Below, in pieces: positions 53,241 through 61,387 of a stretch of 64,000 nucleotides of DNA. Location: assembly GCA_900768125.1 (NCBI GenBank), contig CAAGBS010000061.1:3473-67472 (forward strand), in the 5' to 3' direction. The position numbers and the translations under genes were made by a program. Within the stretch, counting starts at the first letter, position 1; every line of letters begins with the position of its first letter. The stretch is from Oscillospiraceae bacterium. Its GTDB lineage: Bacteria > Bacillota > Clostridia > Oscillospirales > Ruminococcaceae. The notes beneath the pieces are model-generated. The model searched no databases and was not told where the DNA came from. It saw only the letters and a list, made by a program, of their open reading frames with translations.

Positions 53241-53262
53241 ATTCCGCTTGGTTATGCGGAAT
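53241..53262 (-). terminator. Terminator of the XRE gene at 53345 (reverse)
   Basis: ATTCCGC (53241-53247) with GCGGAAT (53256-53262). On the reverse strand it is followed by a TTTTTTGTTTT run; on the forward strand it lies 42 bases after the integrase stop. Confidence 0.7.
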
Positions 53263-53274
53263 ACGGTCTTATTA

Positions 53275-53296
53275 TCGCAAAAGGGAATAATTTGCA
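53275..53296 (-). repeat. Right inverted repeat flanking the tyrosine integrase
   Basis: Reverse complement of 51916-51937, 21 of 22 bases identical. The enclosed segment of about 1.34 kb holds only the integrase and its hairpin. Confidence 0.85.
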
Positions 53297-53344
53297 AAAG
53301 GGCTGTGTATATAGCATTCTCATGCTTGCAGGCGATTATTCTCT

Positions 53345-53674
53345 TTATTTGAGAGGGACATAGCCATTTACCATACCGTCGATGACGGCTTTACCATCAG
53401 GCGTAAGATTTCTGAACAGATCCAGCAGCTTTTGTTCAGAAGTGTGAAGATTAACGCCGGAGCTGCCGACTGTCCTGTTCGAAAAGCGCAGTATGTAATC
53501 AATGGATACGCTATAAAAGTTGGCAAATACCCTCAACACATCACATGGAATATTCTCGCCGTTCTCATAGGCTGATATCCTCAAAAGAGAAAGGTTAAGC
53601 CTATAAGCTACCGCTGTCTGCGTCAGGTTGCGGCTCTTACGCAATTCATAAAGCCTGTTAGCCCTCTCTTTCAA
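53345..53674 (-). CDS. XRE family transcriptional regulator
   Basis: A 109-residue DNA-binding protein. The HTH (about 5-62) reads RLYELRKSRNLTQTAVAYRL and ISAYENGENIPCDVLRVFAN. The C-terminus (EQKLLDLFRNLTPDGKAVID) is like that of the XRE protein at 57773. The likely operators are two copies of a TTCGGGAA-type site just upstream (53722-53760), implying autoregulation. GGGGGTGATG supports the start. Confidence 0.85.
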   Translation of the reverse strand: MKERANRLYELRKSRNLTQTAVAYRLNLSLLRISAYENGENIPCDVLRVFANFYSVSIDYILRFSNRTVGSSGVNLHTSEQKLLDLFRNLTPDGKAVIDGMVNGYVPLK

Positions 53675-53721
53675 AACATCACCCCCTATGGTTATATTAT
53701 AGCAGGGTTTAACAGGCTAAG

Positions 53722-53760
53722 TTCCCGTTTTTCGGGAAAAGGATTTTCGTTATTCGGGAA
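53722..53760. promoter_or_regulatory. Paired XRE operator sites
   Basis: TTCCCG-TTTTT-CGGGAA (53722-53738) is a perfect palindrome, and TTCGTTATTCGGGAA (53746-53760) is a near copy. A reverse -10 TATAAT lies at about 53694-53699, just downstream, so binding would control the XRE gene. Confidence 0.65.
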
Positions 53761-53770
53761 TTTTTGTAAG

Positions 53771-53804
53771 AAAAATGCGGCAGCCGAAGAACTGCCGCAT
53801 TTTT
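53771..53804. terminator. Bidirectional terminator below the metalloprotease operon
   Basis: AAAAATGCGGCAG (53771-53783) pairs with CTGCCGCATTTTT (53792-53804), 8-base loop. It ends the reverse operon 53884-57568 and separates it from the XRE gene. Confidence 0.85.
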
Positions 53805-53883
53805 AGCTATGTGCTGTATTTTAATATAGTGGTTTTAAATTACGGTATAAGTTCGTGAAACCATTATTCTAAAATATAAAACA

Positions 53884-54786
53884 CTAGCTTATTGTGCGGT
53901 TACACTTTGTGCATTTGCCACCAGATACCGTATGCTTTTCAAGAACATAACCGTTGCATAAGCCACATCTCTTTTCATGTAATGTCTTTGTGCGGTAGTT
54001 ATATTTAAAATTAGAATGAACCGTATGATATCCTGAAATTACTGCTGCACCCTGCATATCTGTTGCGGTTGGAGCTTGCAAGCTCCAATTTTGGTATCCC
54101 ATTAAATAGTCTGAGTATTGATTATCTGAAAATTTTGTTGACAAATCAGCTAATCCAATTATATGACCTAGTTCATGAGTTAGTGTATACTTCTGATAAA
54201 CCAGTTTTTGTGAATCGGTATATTTTACAGAGGAACCCAATGAATACTCATTTAATCTAATTCTACAAGTTTTTAAATGAGTTCCGCTGCTAGTTGAGGT
54301 ATAATATGTAGCCGGAGAAGTACTAATAATAGCCCTTCCCCAGTAATTACTGGAGGAATCATACTCCGAGTATACCTTTACTAAAGTTTTCTGATTACTT
54401 GTATCAGAAGTTGTTAGGGAATAACTATTTGCAACCTCTTTTATTTTGTTATTGAATATCTTGGTTCCATTAAAGGTCGCATTAGTCCATGCATTTTTTG
54501 CATGAGTTATACAACTTGCAATATTTACAAAGCAGGATTTAGTCAGTAATGTGGGATCTGTCTTTATCATGATTCCATTTCCACTGCTATGATATGGGAT
54601 TTCAATTCCTTCATCATCCTCATTTTCTTTAAATACATACCCTTTTTCATAAATATCCCACTGCGTTTGTTTGGCTGAAGATTTTACTGTACTCAAAGAA
54701 GTGTGGGCTGATGCAGGTATACAAGTTGCCATTCCAACAACAAGTACACAAAAAAAGCTGATTACTATTTTTCTTTTCATACTCAT
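53884..54786 (-). CDS. Secreted metzincin-like metalloprotease
   Basis: A 300-residue exported protein. A signal peptide (1-27, cleavage near PASA-H) precedes a domain with HELGHIIGLAD (204-214): HExxHxxGxxD, in which the third zinc ligand is Asp rather than His, and a Met in DYLMGY (229) that fits a Met-turn. These point to a matrixin-like metzincin. The last 30 residues hold two CxxC pairs (274/277, 292/295), a possible second zinc site. It is the last gene of the sigma-led operon; its ATG directly follows the lipoprotein stop, and its ribosome site is in the lipoprotein coding end. The substrate is unknown. Confidence 0.78.
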   Translation of the reverse strand: MSMKRKIVISFFCVLVVGMATCIPASAHTSLSTVKSSAKQTQWDIYEKGYVFKENEDDEGIEIPYHSSGNGIMIKTDPTLLTKSCFVNIASCITHAKNAWTNATFNGTKIFNNKIKEVANSYSLTTSDTSNQKTLVKVYSEYDSSSNYWGRAIISTSPATYYTSTSSGTHLKTCRIRLNEYSLGSSVKYTDSQKLVYQKYTLTHELGHIIGLADLSTKFSDNQYSDYLMGYQNWSLQAPTATDMQGAAVISGYHTVHSNFKYNYRTKTLHEKRCGLCNGYVLEKHTVSGGKCTKCNRTIS

Positions 54787-55749
54787 TTACACTCCTTCGT
54801 TGAAAGTTGTTGAAATTTCTCTTTCCTGCCAGTCAGCACTTATGAAGTCAACTAATTTTGTCAAGGTTATTTTCTGCGTATAATTTGCCGGATTAAGTGT
54901 GGTGCTTGTTATTACATGAGTATCTATTTCATCGGCTGAATCCAGCTCCTGTGTATCAATGGGATTATTTCTGGCATATAGTTCAATATTGCCGTCAGAT
55001 GCTTCTATTGCATCATATCTGAACATGAAGCTTCCCGGAGTCCTTAAAAAATCGCAGCCTTCCTGCGGTTTTGCAAGAACAACCGTAAATTTTTCGCCAG
55101 GAGCATATATCGGGTCTCCAGCGTCCTGCCACTGAATGTTTCCCATTGACACAAAAATGTATTCGGTTCTGTTAACATCCTCACCACTGATAAGATCCTT
55201 GAGAACATTGACTTTATAGATTGTCCGGTCAGAATAATCCTCAGACCATCCAGCTAATTCATTGCATTCATCAAGTGATAAAGCCTTTACAGTTTCAACG
55301 AGGAAAAATGAGTCTATATATTCTCCATGCTCATCCTCTCCTACTTTCAGCATATCCATAACATCATCATAGGACATAGGAGCGCCGGTGTTATGTGTTG
55401 TACCCTTAAACTCATGGTAGTAATAGGCATTACCAGGTTCTGCAGTATTAGCAGATTCTTTAGTTGATGCTTCCAGAGTGGGTTCCACTGCTTCTATGGT
55501 ATAATGATCAGGAGATACCTCAAATGATGGTTCCTCATCAACAAAGGAATTATCATTTGAAGATGAATCCAACGTGCTGTTCTCGGGAGATGTTGCTGAT
55601 GTGGACTTTGATGTTGATGTGATACTTGTATTACCTGTTGATGCCGCCTCATCAGAACCACCGGAAGTAACCATTGAGGGAGTTGTATTAGAACAACCCG
55701 TCAAGAGTAAAGCTGCTGTGCATAAAGTAACCAGTGTTTTTCTTTTCAT
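54787..55749 (-). CDS. Lipoprotein of the sigma/metalloprotease operon
   Basis: A 320-residue lipoprotein. The signal ends in LLTGC with the lipid-bearing Cys19, followed by a 60-residue Ser/Thr-rich linker. The globular part (about 95-320) starts near YYYHEFKGTTHNTG and shows no motif that I know. It contains mostly strands (RTEYIFVSMGNIQW, KFTVVLAKP, GSFMFRYDAIEA). AGGAGGGCG precedes the start. Its stop abuts the metalloprotease start, implying tightly linked synthesis, perhaps as a surface partner or inhibitor. Confidence 0.72.
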   Translation of the reverse strand: MKRKTLVTLCTAALLLTGCSNTTPSMVTSGGSDEAASTGNTSITSTSKSTSATSPENSTLDSSSNDNSFVDEEPSFEVSPDHYTIEAVEPTLEASTKESANTAEPGNAYYYHEFKGTTHNTGAPMSYDDVMDMLKVGEDEHGEYIDSFFLVETVKALSLDECNELAGWSEDYSDRTIYKVNVLKDLISGEDVNRTEYIFVSMGNIQWQDAGDPIYAPGEKFTVVLAKPQEGCDFLRTPGSFMFRYDAIEASDGNIELYARNNPIDTQELDSADEIDTHVITSTTLNPANYTQKITLTKLVDFISADWQEREISTTFNEGV

Positions 55750-55788
55750 TTTAATTCGCCCTCCTAATGTGAATGTTGATAGTGAAGA

Positions 55789-56232
55789 TCATTTTACTGT
55801 TTCTTTGCTGCTGTAAACCGTGATGGTCTCAGTGTTTCCATTTTTGGTTGTCAGTGTAAACACAGATTTCAAGCGGTATGTTCCACTTGAAAGGTCAGAT
55901 TTGCTGCTTGACAAAATAACAGAACGGCTATTGGACGCTTTTGACCAATTTGCACCGCTGACATTGTTCCAAACGCTCGAACTACTGAGCTTCTGCAAAG
56001 TATGCTCAACAGCAATTTGTTTAATAGTATCTATTCCAGAACCATAACTTTTGCATTTAGCAACCTTTGCTGATATGGATAGTGAATTTTCCAAGCGATT
56101 ACCATAAGCGTACATTGGAGCAATTTCATTAATTTTCATTTCAGAAACAGCTTTAGCAGAAACAGGAATACTTGCATTAGCACAAATCAGCAATACCGAT
56201 AGAAAAGCAGTAATGTTTTTCTTCATTTTCAT
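55789..56232 (-). CDS. Small secreted protein of the sigma/metalloprotease operon
   Basis: A 147-residue protein with a signal peptide (cleavage near PVSAK-A). The mature part (about 120 residues) is Ser-rich with beta character (SGTYRLKSVFTLTTKNG, NTETITVYSS), reminiscent of a small all-beta domain. No Cys pairs or known motif. It starts after a G-rich ribosome site that overlaps a 14-bp hairpin. Role unknown; a protease substrate or surface-binding protein is possible. Confidence 0.7.
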   Translation of the reverse strand: MKMKKNITAFLSVLLICANASIPVSAKAVSEMKINEIAPMYAYGNRLENSLSISAKVAKCKSYGSGIDTIKQIAVEHTLQKLSSSSVWNNVSGANWSKASNSRSVILSSSKSDLSSGTYRLKSVFTLTTKNGNTETITVYSSKETVK

Positions 56233-56245
56233 TGATTTTCCCTCC

Positions 56246-56309
56246 CCCCTTAATGAACTCGAAGGTTTTCCCTTCTATTTAATACATCTCTCCAAGAGTT
56301 CATTAGGGG
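56246..56309 (-). promoter_or_regulatory. Hairpin next to the ribosome site of the secreted-protein gene
   Basis: TAATGAACTC and its complement (56251-56260, 56296-56305) extend by four G-C pairs (56246-56249, 56306-56309). The inner arm runs into the G-rich ribosome site of the gene at 56232, so folding would reduce its translation or mark an RNA-processing site. Confidence 0.6.
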
Positions 56310-56328
56310 ACACAAAAAACAAAAAAAA

Positions 56329-57030
56329 TTATTCAAAACCACATATTTCGTTACTTTTTGCCAAATCAATTAGCTTATCTTTGTCAAAAATGCCATCAAG
56401 CATCAAAATGTAATTTCTGCTATTCCAGATAACAATTGAGGAAATATTCTCGCCAGTATCAAATTCAATGGATATTGCATCGCAGCCATTAATACTACCT
56501 TCCCAAATGGAATTATTTTCCGTGTTTATATGTGAATTAAACTTTGCTTTTACTGTTTGAATAAAAATAAGTTCCTCACTATCTGCGTTCCTGTACACAA
56601 TATAAACAATCTCCTCGTCTGATACAACTTCATATAATTTATACCCTTCAGGCACAACCGAAAGCGAGTATTCTTTCTCAATTGTATCTGGGCAGTCATT
56701 CAAATCAATAGCAAACAAATGCGTATTATCTCTGTAAACTGTTCCACGAAAACTGTTTGTAATATATACCACTATGCATCCTGTAGCAATTACCATAAAA
56801 ACAATTACCATTACCGCAATAATGACTCGTTTCCGTAAACTCATTTCTCTTTTTTCGTTTGAGCTTACCATCGATAGTGGTTTCGCCTTTCTTTGATAGA
56901 GATTAAATGCCCTTTTCATTTTTATCCTGTGCTTTATGGAAAACTTAGGAACCGGTTCGACACTTACTCTAGAAAATTCTTGATCGTAGTAACCATTGAT
57001 AAGTTCTTCAATCGTGTAGGTATTACTCAT
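56329..57030 (-). CDS. Membrane anti-sigma-like protein with DUF4367-type domain
   Basis: A 233-residue single-pass protein. Residues 1-67 are cytosolic and basic, 69-91 are one membrane helix, and the rest is an external domain with the DUF4367-like pattern YSLSVVPEGYKLYEV...YRNADSEELIFIQT...GCDAISIEFD...SIVIW. Such proteins next to ECF-like sigma genes usually act as anti-sigma factors sensing an outside signal. Its start overlaps the sigma gene by 8 bases (57023-57030). Confidence 0.75.
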   Translation of the reverse strand: MSNTYTIEELINGYYDQEFSRVSVEPVPKFSIKHRIKMKRAFNLYQRKAKPLSMVSSNEKREMSLRKRVIIAVMVIVFMVIATGCIVVYITNSFRGTVYRDNTHLFAIDLNDCPDTIEKEYSLSVVPEGYKLYEVVSDEEIVYIVYRNADSEELIFIQTVKAKFNSHINTENNSIWEGSINGCDAISIEFDTGENISSIVIWNSRNYILMLDGIFDKDKLIDLAKSNEICGFE

Positions 57031-57568
57031 GATTATCCTCCATAAAGTGTTTTATTTTTACTGTTGCTCGTGCAATTCTCTTTTTTACTGCTTCCTCTGA
57101 TATCTCAAGCTGGCTTGCAATATCAGAGTACTTCATATGGAAATGTATCTTAAGATACAATGCGGTCTTGGTGGTTTCTGAAAGAGTATCAATAAATCTA
57201 TATATTTCTATGCATGATAATTCACTAGATATTTTTTCGTCTAATGATATACTTTCATCAACAATATTCTCATCCAGTTCAGCCTGAGTATCCTCAATTT
57301 TAAGTTTTCTGTTCCAGATATTGAACGATATGTTTCTGATCATTACGTTTATGTATGAAACCCTTTTCTCTTGTGGGATAGCAAAAAAGTTATCTGGATT
57401 TCTGGCTATTGCCAAAAATGCCTCTTGAATTGCATCTTCTGAATTGTGAGCGTTGTGTAATTTTGAAAAGGCAATCGAATAAAAGGATTTAATATTTTTC
57501 GTATATATTTCCGACAAGGCATTTCTTTCCTCATCGGTTTTAAGAACCGCTAAAGCAGCAGATATCAT
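57023..57568 (-). CDS. ECF-like RNA polymerase sigma factor
   Basis: A 181-residue sigma-70 family factor. Region 2 (about 20-85) includes AHNSEDAIQEAFLAIARNP, with core binding and -10 recognition. Region 4 (about 125-178) includes LSETTKTALYLKIHFHM and YSDIASQLEISEEAVKKRIARA. An acidic linker joins them. It is the first gene of the reverse operon, with a promoter at 57603-57631. It should direct transcription of its own operon or of unlinked targets when freed from the anti-sigma protein. Confidence 0.87.
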   Translation of the reverse strand: MISAALAVLKTDEERNALSEIYTKNIKSFYSIAFSKLHNAHNSEDAIQEAFLAIARNPDNFFAIPQEKRVSYINVMIRNISFNIWNRKLKIEDTQAELDENIVDESISLDEKISSELSCIEIYRFIDTLSETTKTALYLKIHFHMKYSDIASQLEISEEAVKKRIARATVKIKHFMEDNHE

Positions 57569-57602
57569 TTCTTACCCTCATTTCTTGTAAATATTTGCTT
57601 CA

Positions 57603-57631
57603 AGTATAACACTAATGCTCAAAAAAATCAA
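57603..57631 (-). promoter_or_regulatory. Promoter of the sigma/metalloprotease operon
   Basis: Reverse TTGATT (57626-57631), 17 bases, TATACT (57603-57608). This looks like a housekeeping promoter rather than an ECF-type one. Confidence 0.6.
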
Positions 57632-57699
57632 GATAAGAATGTATTTTATATTTACTGGAAATACTACATCTGCTATTATAACGCAATATCTTTGTTTTG

Positions 57700-57740
57700 T
57701 CAACGCTTTTATTGTCTTAATTTTTGCGTTGATTTATACT
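57700..57740 (+). promoter_or_regulatory. Promoter and palindromic operator of the XRE gene at 57773
   Basis: TTGTCT (57712-57717), 17 bases, TATACT (57735-57740). TCAACGC (57700-57706) and GCGTTGA (57726-57732) form an inverted repeat across the -35 region, a probable site for the XRE protein itself. Confidence 0.6.
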
Positions 57741-57772
57741 ATAATAAATATAGTTTGAAAGGGGTGGGCTTT

Positions 57773-58075
57773 TTGGATATTTCAAAGAGATTAAAAGAAA
57801 TAAGAAAGGCAAAAAAAATAAGCGTCTATAAGCTCTCCCAGCTTTCCGGAGTATCTGAAACTCATATCAGAGATCTGGAGCGTGGTGACAGAAACCCGTC
57901 TATTGATACATTGTCCAGATTGTCCGTTCCGCTTGGTATAACGCTTCCGGAACTTCTCAACGAATCAGATAACATTTCTTATCTCAGCGTTAAGGAACAG
58001 GAACTCATTAAGTGTTTTCGTAATTTGACAGATGATAAAGCCGACGCCTTGCTTGCGTTTTTGAAAACCCTATAA
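57773..58075 (+). CDS. XRE family transcriptional regulator
   Basis: A 100-residue regulator from a TTG start at 57773 (GAAAGGGGTGGG upstream). The HTH (about 4-58) reads ISKRLKEIRKAKKISVYKL then SGVSETHIRDLERGDRNPSI. The C-terminus (KEQELIKCFRNLTDDKADAL) resembles the XRE protein at 53345. It is divergent from the sigma operon and could control it as well as itself. An upstream in-frame ATG at 57692 lies before the promoter and is unlikely. Confidence 0.8.
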   Translation: MDISKRLKEIRKAKKISVYKLSQLSGVSETHIRDLERGDRNPSIDTLSRLSVPLGITLPELLNESDNISYLSVKEQELIKCFRNLTDDKADALLAFLKTL

Positions 58076-58077
58076 AC

Positions 58078-58116
58078 AATACGGTGAGCCGAAGCCCACC
58101 GTATTTATTTTTTTCT
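58078..58116. terminator. Terminator between the XRE gene and the relaxase gene
   Basis: AATACGGTG (58078-58086) pairs with CACCGTATT (58097-58105), then a T-rich run. The relaxase stop codon (58105-58107) overlaps the stem end. Confidence 0.8.
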
Positions 58117-60003
58117 GGGATTTTTCAGTTCAGTTTCTTTTTGTTCCTTAACCAGATTGTCAATATAGTCCCCCTCAATCACACTCGCATAAACATTTGC
58201 AAGACGATTGATTCTTTTCAGCCTTGCCTGTTCATCTGCGAGCTTGTTCTGGACTGTACGGACATACGTCGGAAGTAATTTCAGCCTTTCCTCCAGCTCC
58301 GCAATTTCGCTCACGGAACAAATACCATGCTTGTCAACTACTTCTTTCGCCGCAGCTAGTCTGACCTGTCCCATAGAATCCAGCCTGCGCCTGTTCTGGA
58401 CATTTTCAAAGAAGAACCGGATCTGTGCAATTTCAGATTTTAGAGTGGGAACTTCATCTGACAGAATCTTTAGTTCCTCGGATTTTTCATCAATGCTATT
58501 TTTCAGTTTCTCTGCTTTTGCGTAAATTCCGGAACCAGACGTAATTCCGAACTCGCCAATCGTAGAAAGCTGCTCGACGAGCATGTTCAGGCTCTCATCA
58601 TTACTGAACGTGTAGATTTTCTGCGGCTTTGTCTTTTTCGGAATAATTCTGAACTGCTGAATAGCGACCGTTGTATCAAGAATGACGGAGCAGATTTTCT
58701 TCTCCATCTCGCTGCTGCGGCTCATGCGCTCCTTGACTTTTCTTGCATAGGTGCCGTTGAGGGAAATGCGCTTTTCCAGTTTTTTCGGCAGATACTCATC
58801 TCCGAGAGATTTCAGCCGTACATACCTTTCCGCAAAAGGAGCTTTCACCGCAATATACTTGCCGTGCTTGATTTCGTACCCACGCTCTTTCAACTTGTTT
58901 AACAGATTTTCCACAGACGTTGAAGAATAAATCAGCCTGTCAATATCAAGAGCAATTCTGTCACGGATAGTCCCAACATTCGCAGACTGGTAATGTGAAG
59001 CAATGACATTTGCGGTCTTTACTGCATAATCGGGAATGTAGAGCATACGGTTTTCTTCGATGAACGGAATTTTAGCACGGGTAAGTCCGTCCGCAACGTA
59101 TTGCAGCTTATCGTCCGAGTAAATCTCGTATGGAACGAAATCGGCGTTAACCTGCCTGCTCAGCGCAGCTATCTTCTCGTCACGCTTTGTGATTTCACTG
59201 CGCATATAATCGTTCTGATTTTTGATAGCGGAGATTTCCTCGGAAGTGTAGGAATCATCGCTTTTCTTTTTCAGAGCATTTATGTGGTCGTTCATAGAAT
59301 TGATTTCCTGCGCCGCCTGCTTCTTCCGCTTGTACTCATCAACTGACCAATGCTCCCGATGAATATTCTTATCGTCACGGTACAAACCATGCTCATGAAG
59401 TATTTTCTCCATAACGGCACGTTCGCTGTCAGACCAGGTGACCCATTCTGTCAGGAACTTGTTTTCCGGAGCAAAACCCATTTCACGCAGAGCGCTGCTC
59501 ATGGACACTCTGGTGGATAGCCCTCGGCTGCCGGTATGCGTTATCGGGACAAAATCTATATGCAGGTGCGGTGTTGCTTCATCAAGGTGCATAACGGCAT
59601 TGAACACTTTGAGGTTCGGATTGCGGGCTTCAAATCCACGCATATACTCGTCAAGCATTTGCTTGGCAAGTTCGCCGTTTTCGGATCCGACGGAGCAGTC
59701 GTTGATGTCGCCGAACTGCACGATGATCTCCTCAAAGGTTTTCTCCTGCTTTCCTTTTCTGATATGTTCGTAGTAGTCAGGAATGATCCTGTCACGCCTT
59801 TTCATTCTGGAATTGTATTCAGCGAGAGCTTCTCCGAATATCTCGGAATAGAACTCACGGATATTCTGCTTCTTGTAGGTAATATTGTCCGGAATCCGTT
59901 CACGTACAACGTTCTTCGCAATGAAACTGCGGTTATTGTGTTCGATGATACCGTCGTCAATTCTGAAAGATACGGATAAACCGTTGTTCTGCTGTTCATT
60001 CAT
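58105..60003 (-). CDS. Mob/Pre-type relaxase
   Basis: A 632-residue plasmid recombination/mobilization enzyme (MobV/Pre-like). The metal-binding HLDEATPHLHIDFVP motif (about residues 138-152) is the core of these relaxases, which nick oriT. The rest is long coiled coil and helical. The ATG at 60003 with GGAGGTTTT is preferred over a start 19 codons upstream. oriT should lie nearby, possibly in 60061-60380. It indicates the element can be mobilized. Confidence 0.88.
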   Translation of the reverse strand: MNEQQNNGLSVSFRIDDGIIEHNNRSFIAKNVVRERIPDNITYKKQNIREFYSEIFGEALAEYNSRMKRRDRIIPDYYEHIRKGKQEKTFEEIIVQFGDINDCSVGSENGELAKQMLDEYMRGFEARNPNLKVFNAVMHLDEATPHLHIDFVPITHTGSRGLSTRVSMSSALREMGFAPENKFLTEWVTWSDSERAVMEKILHEHGLYRDDKNIHREHWSVDEYKRKKQAAQEINSMNDHINALKKKSDDSYTSEEISAIKNQNDYMRSEITKRDEKIAALSRQVNADFVPYEIYSDDKLQYVADGLTRAKIPFIEENRMLYIPDYAVKTANVIASHYQSANVGTIRDRIALDIDRLIYSSTSVENLLNKLKERGYEIKHGKYIAVKAPFAERYVRLKSLGDEYLPKKLEKRISLNGTYARKVKERMSRSSEMEKKICSVILDTTVAIQQFRIIPKKTKPQKIYTFSNDESLNMLVEQLSTIGEFGITSGSGIYAKAEKLKNSIDEKSEELKILSDEVPTLKSEIAQIRFFFENVQNRRRLDSMGQVRLAAAKEVVDKHGICSVSEIAELEERLKLLPTYVRTVQNKLADEQARLKRINRLANVYASVIEGDYIDNLVKEQKETELKNPRKK

Positions 60004-60060
60004 ATTTGTAAAACCTCCGATTTCCTGTGAAGATGAGATTTCTGCTTTTTTCAAAATCAT

Positions 60061-60380
60061 CTTCGTATGCCGTCACCAGTTTTGAAGTTGCTGTAACAAG
60101 TACAATACTCAATTGTACTTTTGGCAAACTTCGTTCTCCAAAAGCACGTTTTCGTTAGGGAAAACGCTTCTGTCGGTCAACCCCTTTGTCACCTTCGGTG
60201 ACACCTCCCCCACCGGGGGAGACCACCCTAAAACCCCCGATTTTTTCAAAAATGAAAAAAAGACTGTTCAGCCGTTTTTGCGAAAATCGCAAAATCTGAA
60301 AAAATCGTTGAATACGAAATCTGCGAAAATCGCATTTTTGAAAAAAACGCTCTTTAAGCCGTTCACTCAGATTTGCAAAA
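60061..60380. repeat. Hairpin and repeat-rich region between relaxase and primase genes
   Basis: No credible gene. TGTCACC-ttc-GGTGACA (60187-60203) and CTCCCCC-acc-GGGGGAG (60205-60221) are tandem perfect hairpins. TGCGAaaaTCGCA-type units occur twice (about 60285-60297 and 60325-60337) in a Lys/Phe-codon-like A- and T-rich background. This is a reasonable place for oriT or iterons. Confidence 0.5.
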
Positions 60381-61307
60381 TCAATGCCGGGCGTGTTTTC
60401 GGTTAAGCGGTCGTTTTTCAGTTCTCTGTTGGAGCTTTGTGATTTTCACAAGCAGCTCGTTGAAATCTTTAACGCTAAATTCCTTTAGGATATGGTTACG
60501 CTGCGTGAGATTATTGCTACTGATGAATCTCCTGCCGGCTTCGTCATTGTCAACACAGGCGAACAATTGCAGACCTTTATCGGAAAGCGTTTTCAGAGAA
60601 TTTGGTTTCAGACCAGCCATTGATACAAGTACGCTGTTCTGAATTTTCTGCTGATTTGCAAGCTGTCGAAAGGAGAGCAAATCTATTGCGCTCTCAAAAA
60701 TGTACGCCTTTGTCGGAGTGCCCAGCATCACGGAAAACAAGCTGTCGCTCGTTCCGGGAGCTACTCCCTTGTAGCGTTTTTCGCTGTTGGTGCCTTGTAT
60801 TTCAGCACCGATAGAATTACCGTTCTCGTCCTTGTGGAGAAACACGGCATTCCCTCGCTTGTCCTGATACAGCAGACCGTTATGCGCCAGTTCGGAAACA
60901 AGTTTGCTGTCAAGCTGGCGTGTCTGACAGAGGTAAGCAAACACTTTTCGCATATTGTCCGCACGCTCCGGTAGAACCAGTTTATTTGTCTGCGGCAGTT
61001 TTGGAACGGCTTTGCGGTAGTCCATGTACGTCATGTTTGCGCCGGACAGAGCTTCCACAGCGGATTTGAAATCCATTCCGATGATGTCGGTCAGGCAGTT
61101 GATCGCGTTCCTGCCGCCGTGTTTTTCTGCCTGTGAGAAACAGTACCACTCGTTGGTTTCGGTGTTTACATATAAACCGCCATAACCTTTAACATGCAGC
61201 TCGTTCCTTATGCGCTCGGTTTCAAATCCGTTCTGGGTAAAAAAATCAGCAAGGCTGGATCGCCTTGCTTGCTCAATTTGTTCACTTGTGGGTTGTTCAT
61301 AAGCCAT
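60381..61307 (-). CDS. DUF3991/Toprim primase-like protein
   Basis: A 308-residue protein of the type found in mobilizable and conjugative elements. The N-terminal half has a CHC2-like fold (YVNTETNEWYCFSQAEKHGGR...AINCLTDIIG), and the C-terminal half is a Toprim domain (AYIFESAIDLLSFRQ, then LQLFACVDNDEAGRRF, with the DND acidic residues). It probably primes DNA synthesis during transfer or replication. AGGAGGTAC precedes the start. Confidence 0.85.
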   Translation of the reverse strand: MAYEQPTSEQIEQARRSSLADFFTQNGFETERIRNELHVKGYGGLYVNTETNEWYCFSQAEKHGGRNAINCLTDIIGMDFKSAVEALSGANMTYMDYRKAVPKLPQTNKLVLPERADNMRKVFAYLCQTRQLDSKLVSELAHNGLLYQDKRGNAVFLHKDENGNSIGAEIQGTNSEKRYKGVAPGTSDSLFSVMLGTPTKAYIFESAIDLLSFRQLANQQKIQNSVLVSMAGLKPNSLKTLSDKGLQLFACVDNDEAGRRFISSNNLTQRNHILKEFSVKDFNELLVKITKLQQRTEKRPLNRKHARH

Positions 61308-61387
61308 TGTGTACCTCCTTAAATGACTGATATTGACAAAAAGGGTTTTGGGTTATATTAAGAAACAATACTTGCCAAGGTGACATT

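Noticed and set aside
57692..57772. Upstream ATG for the XRE gene at 57773
   Set aside because: It precedes the probable promoter and adds a Cys/Tyr/Phe-rich stretch unlike XRE N-termini; TTG with a strong ribosome site is better.
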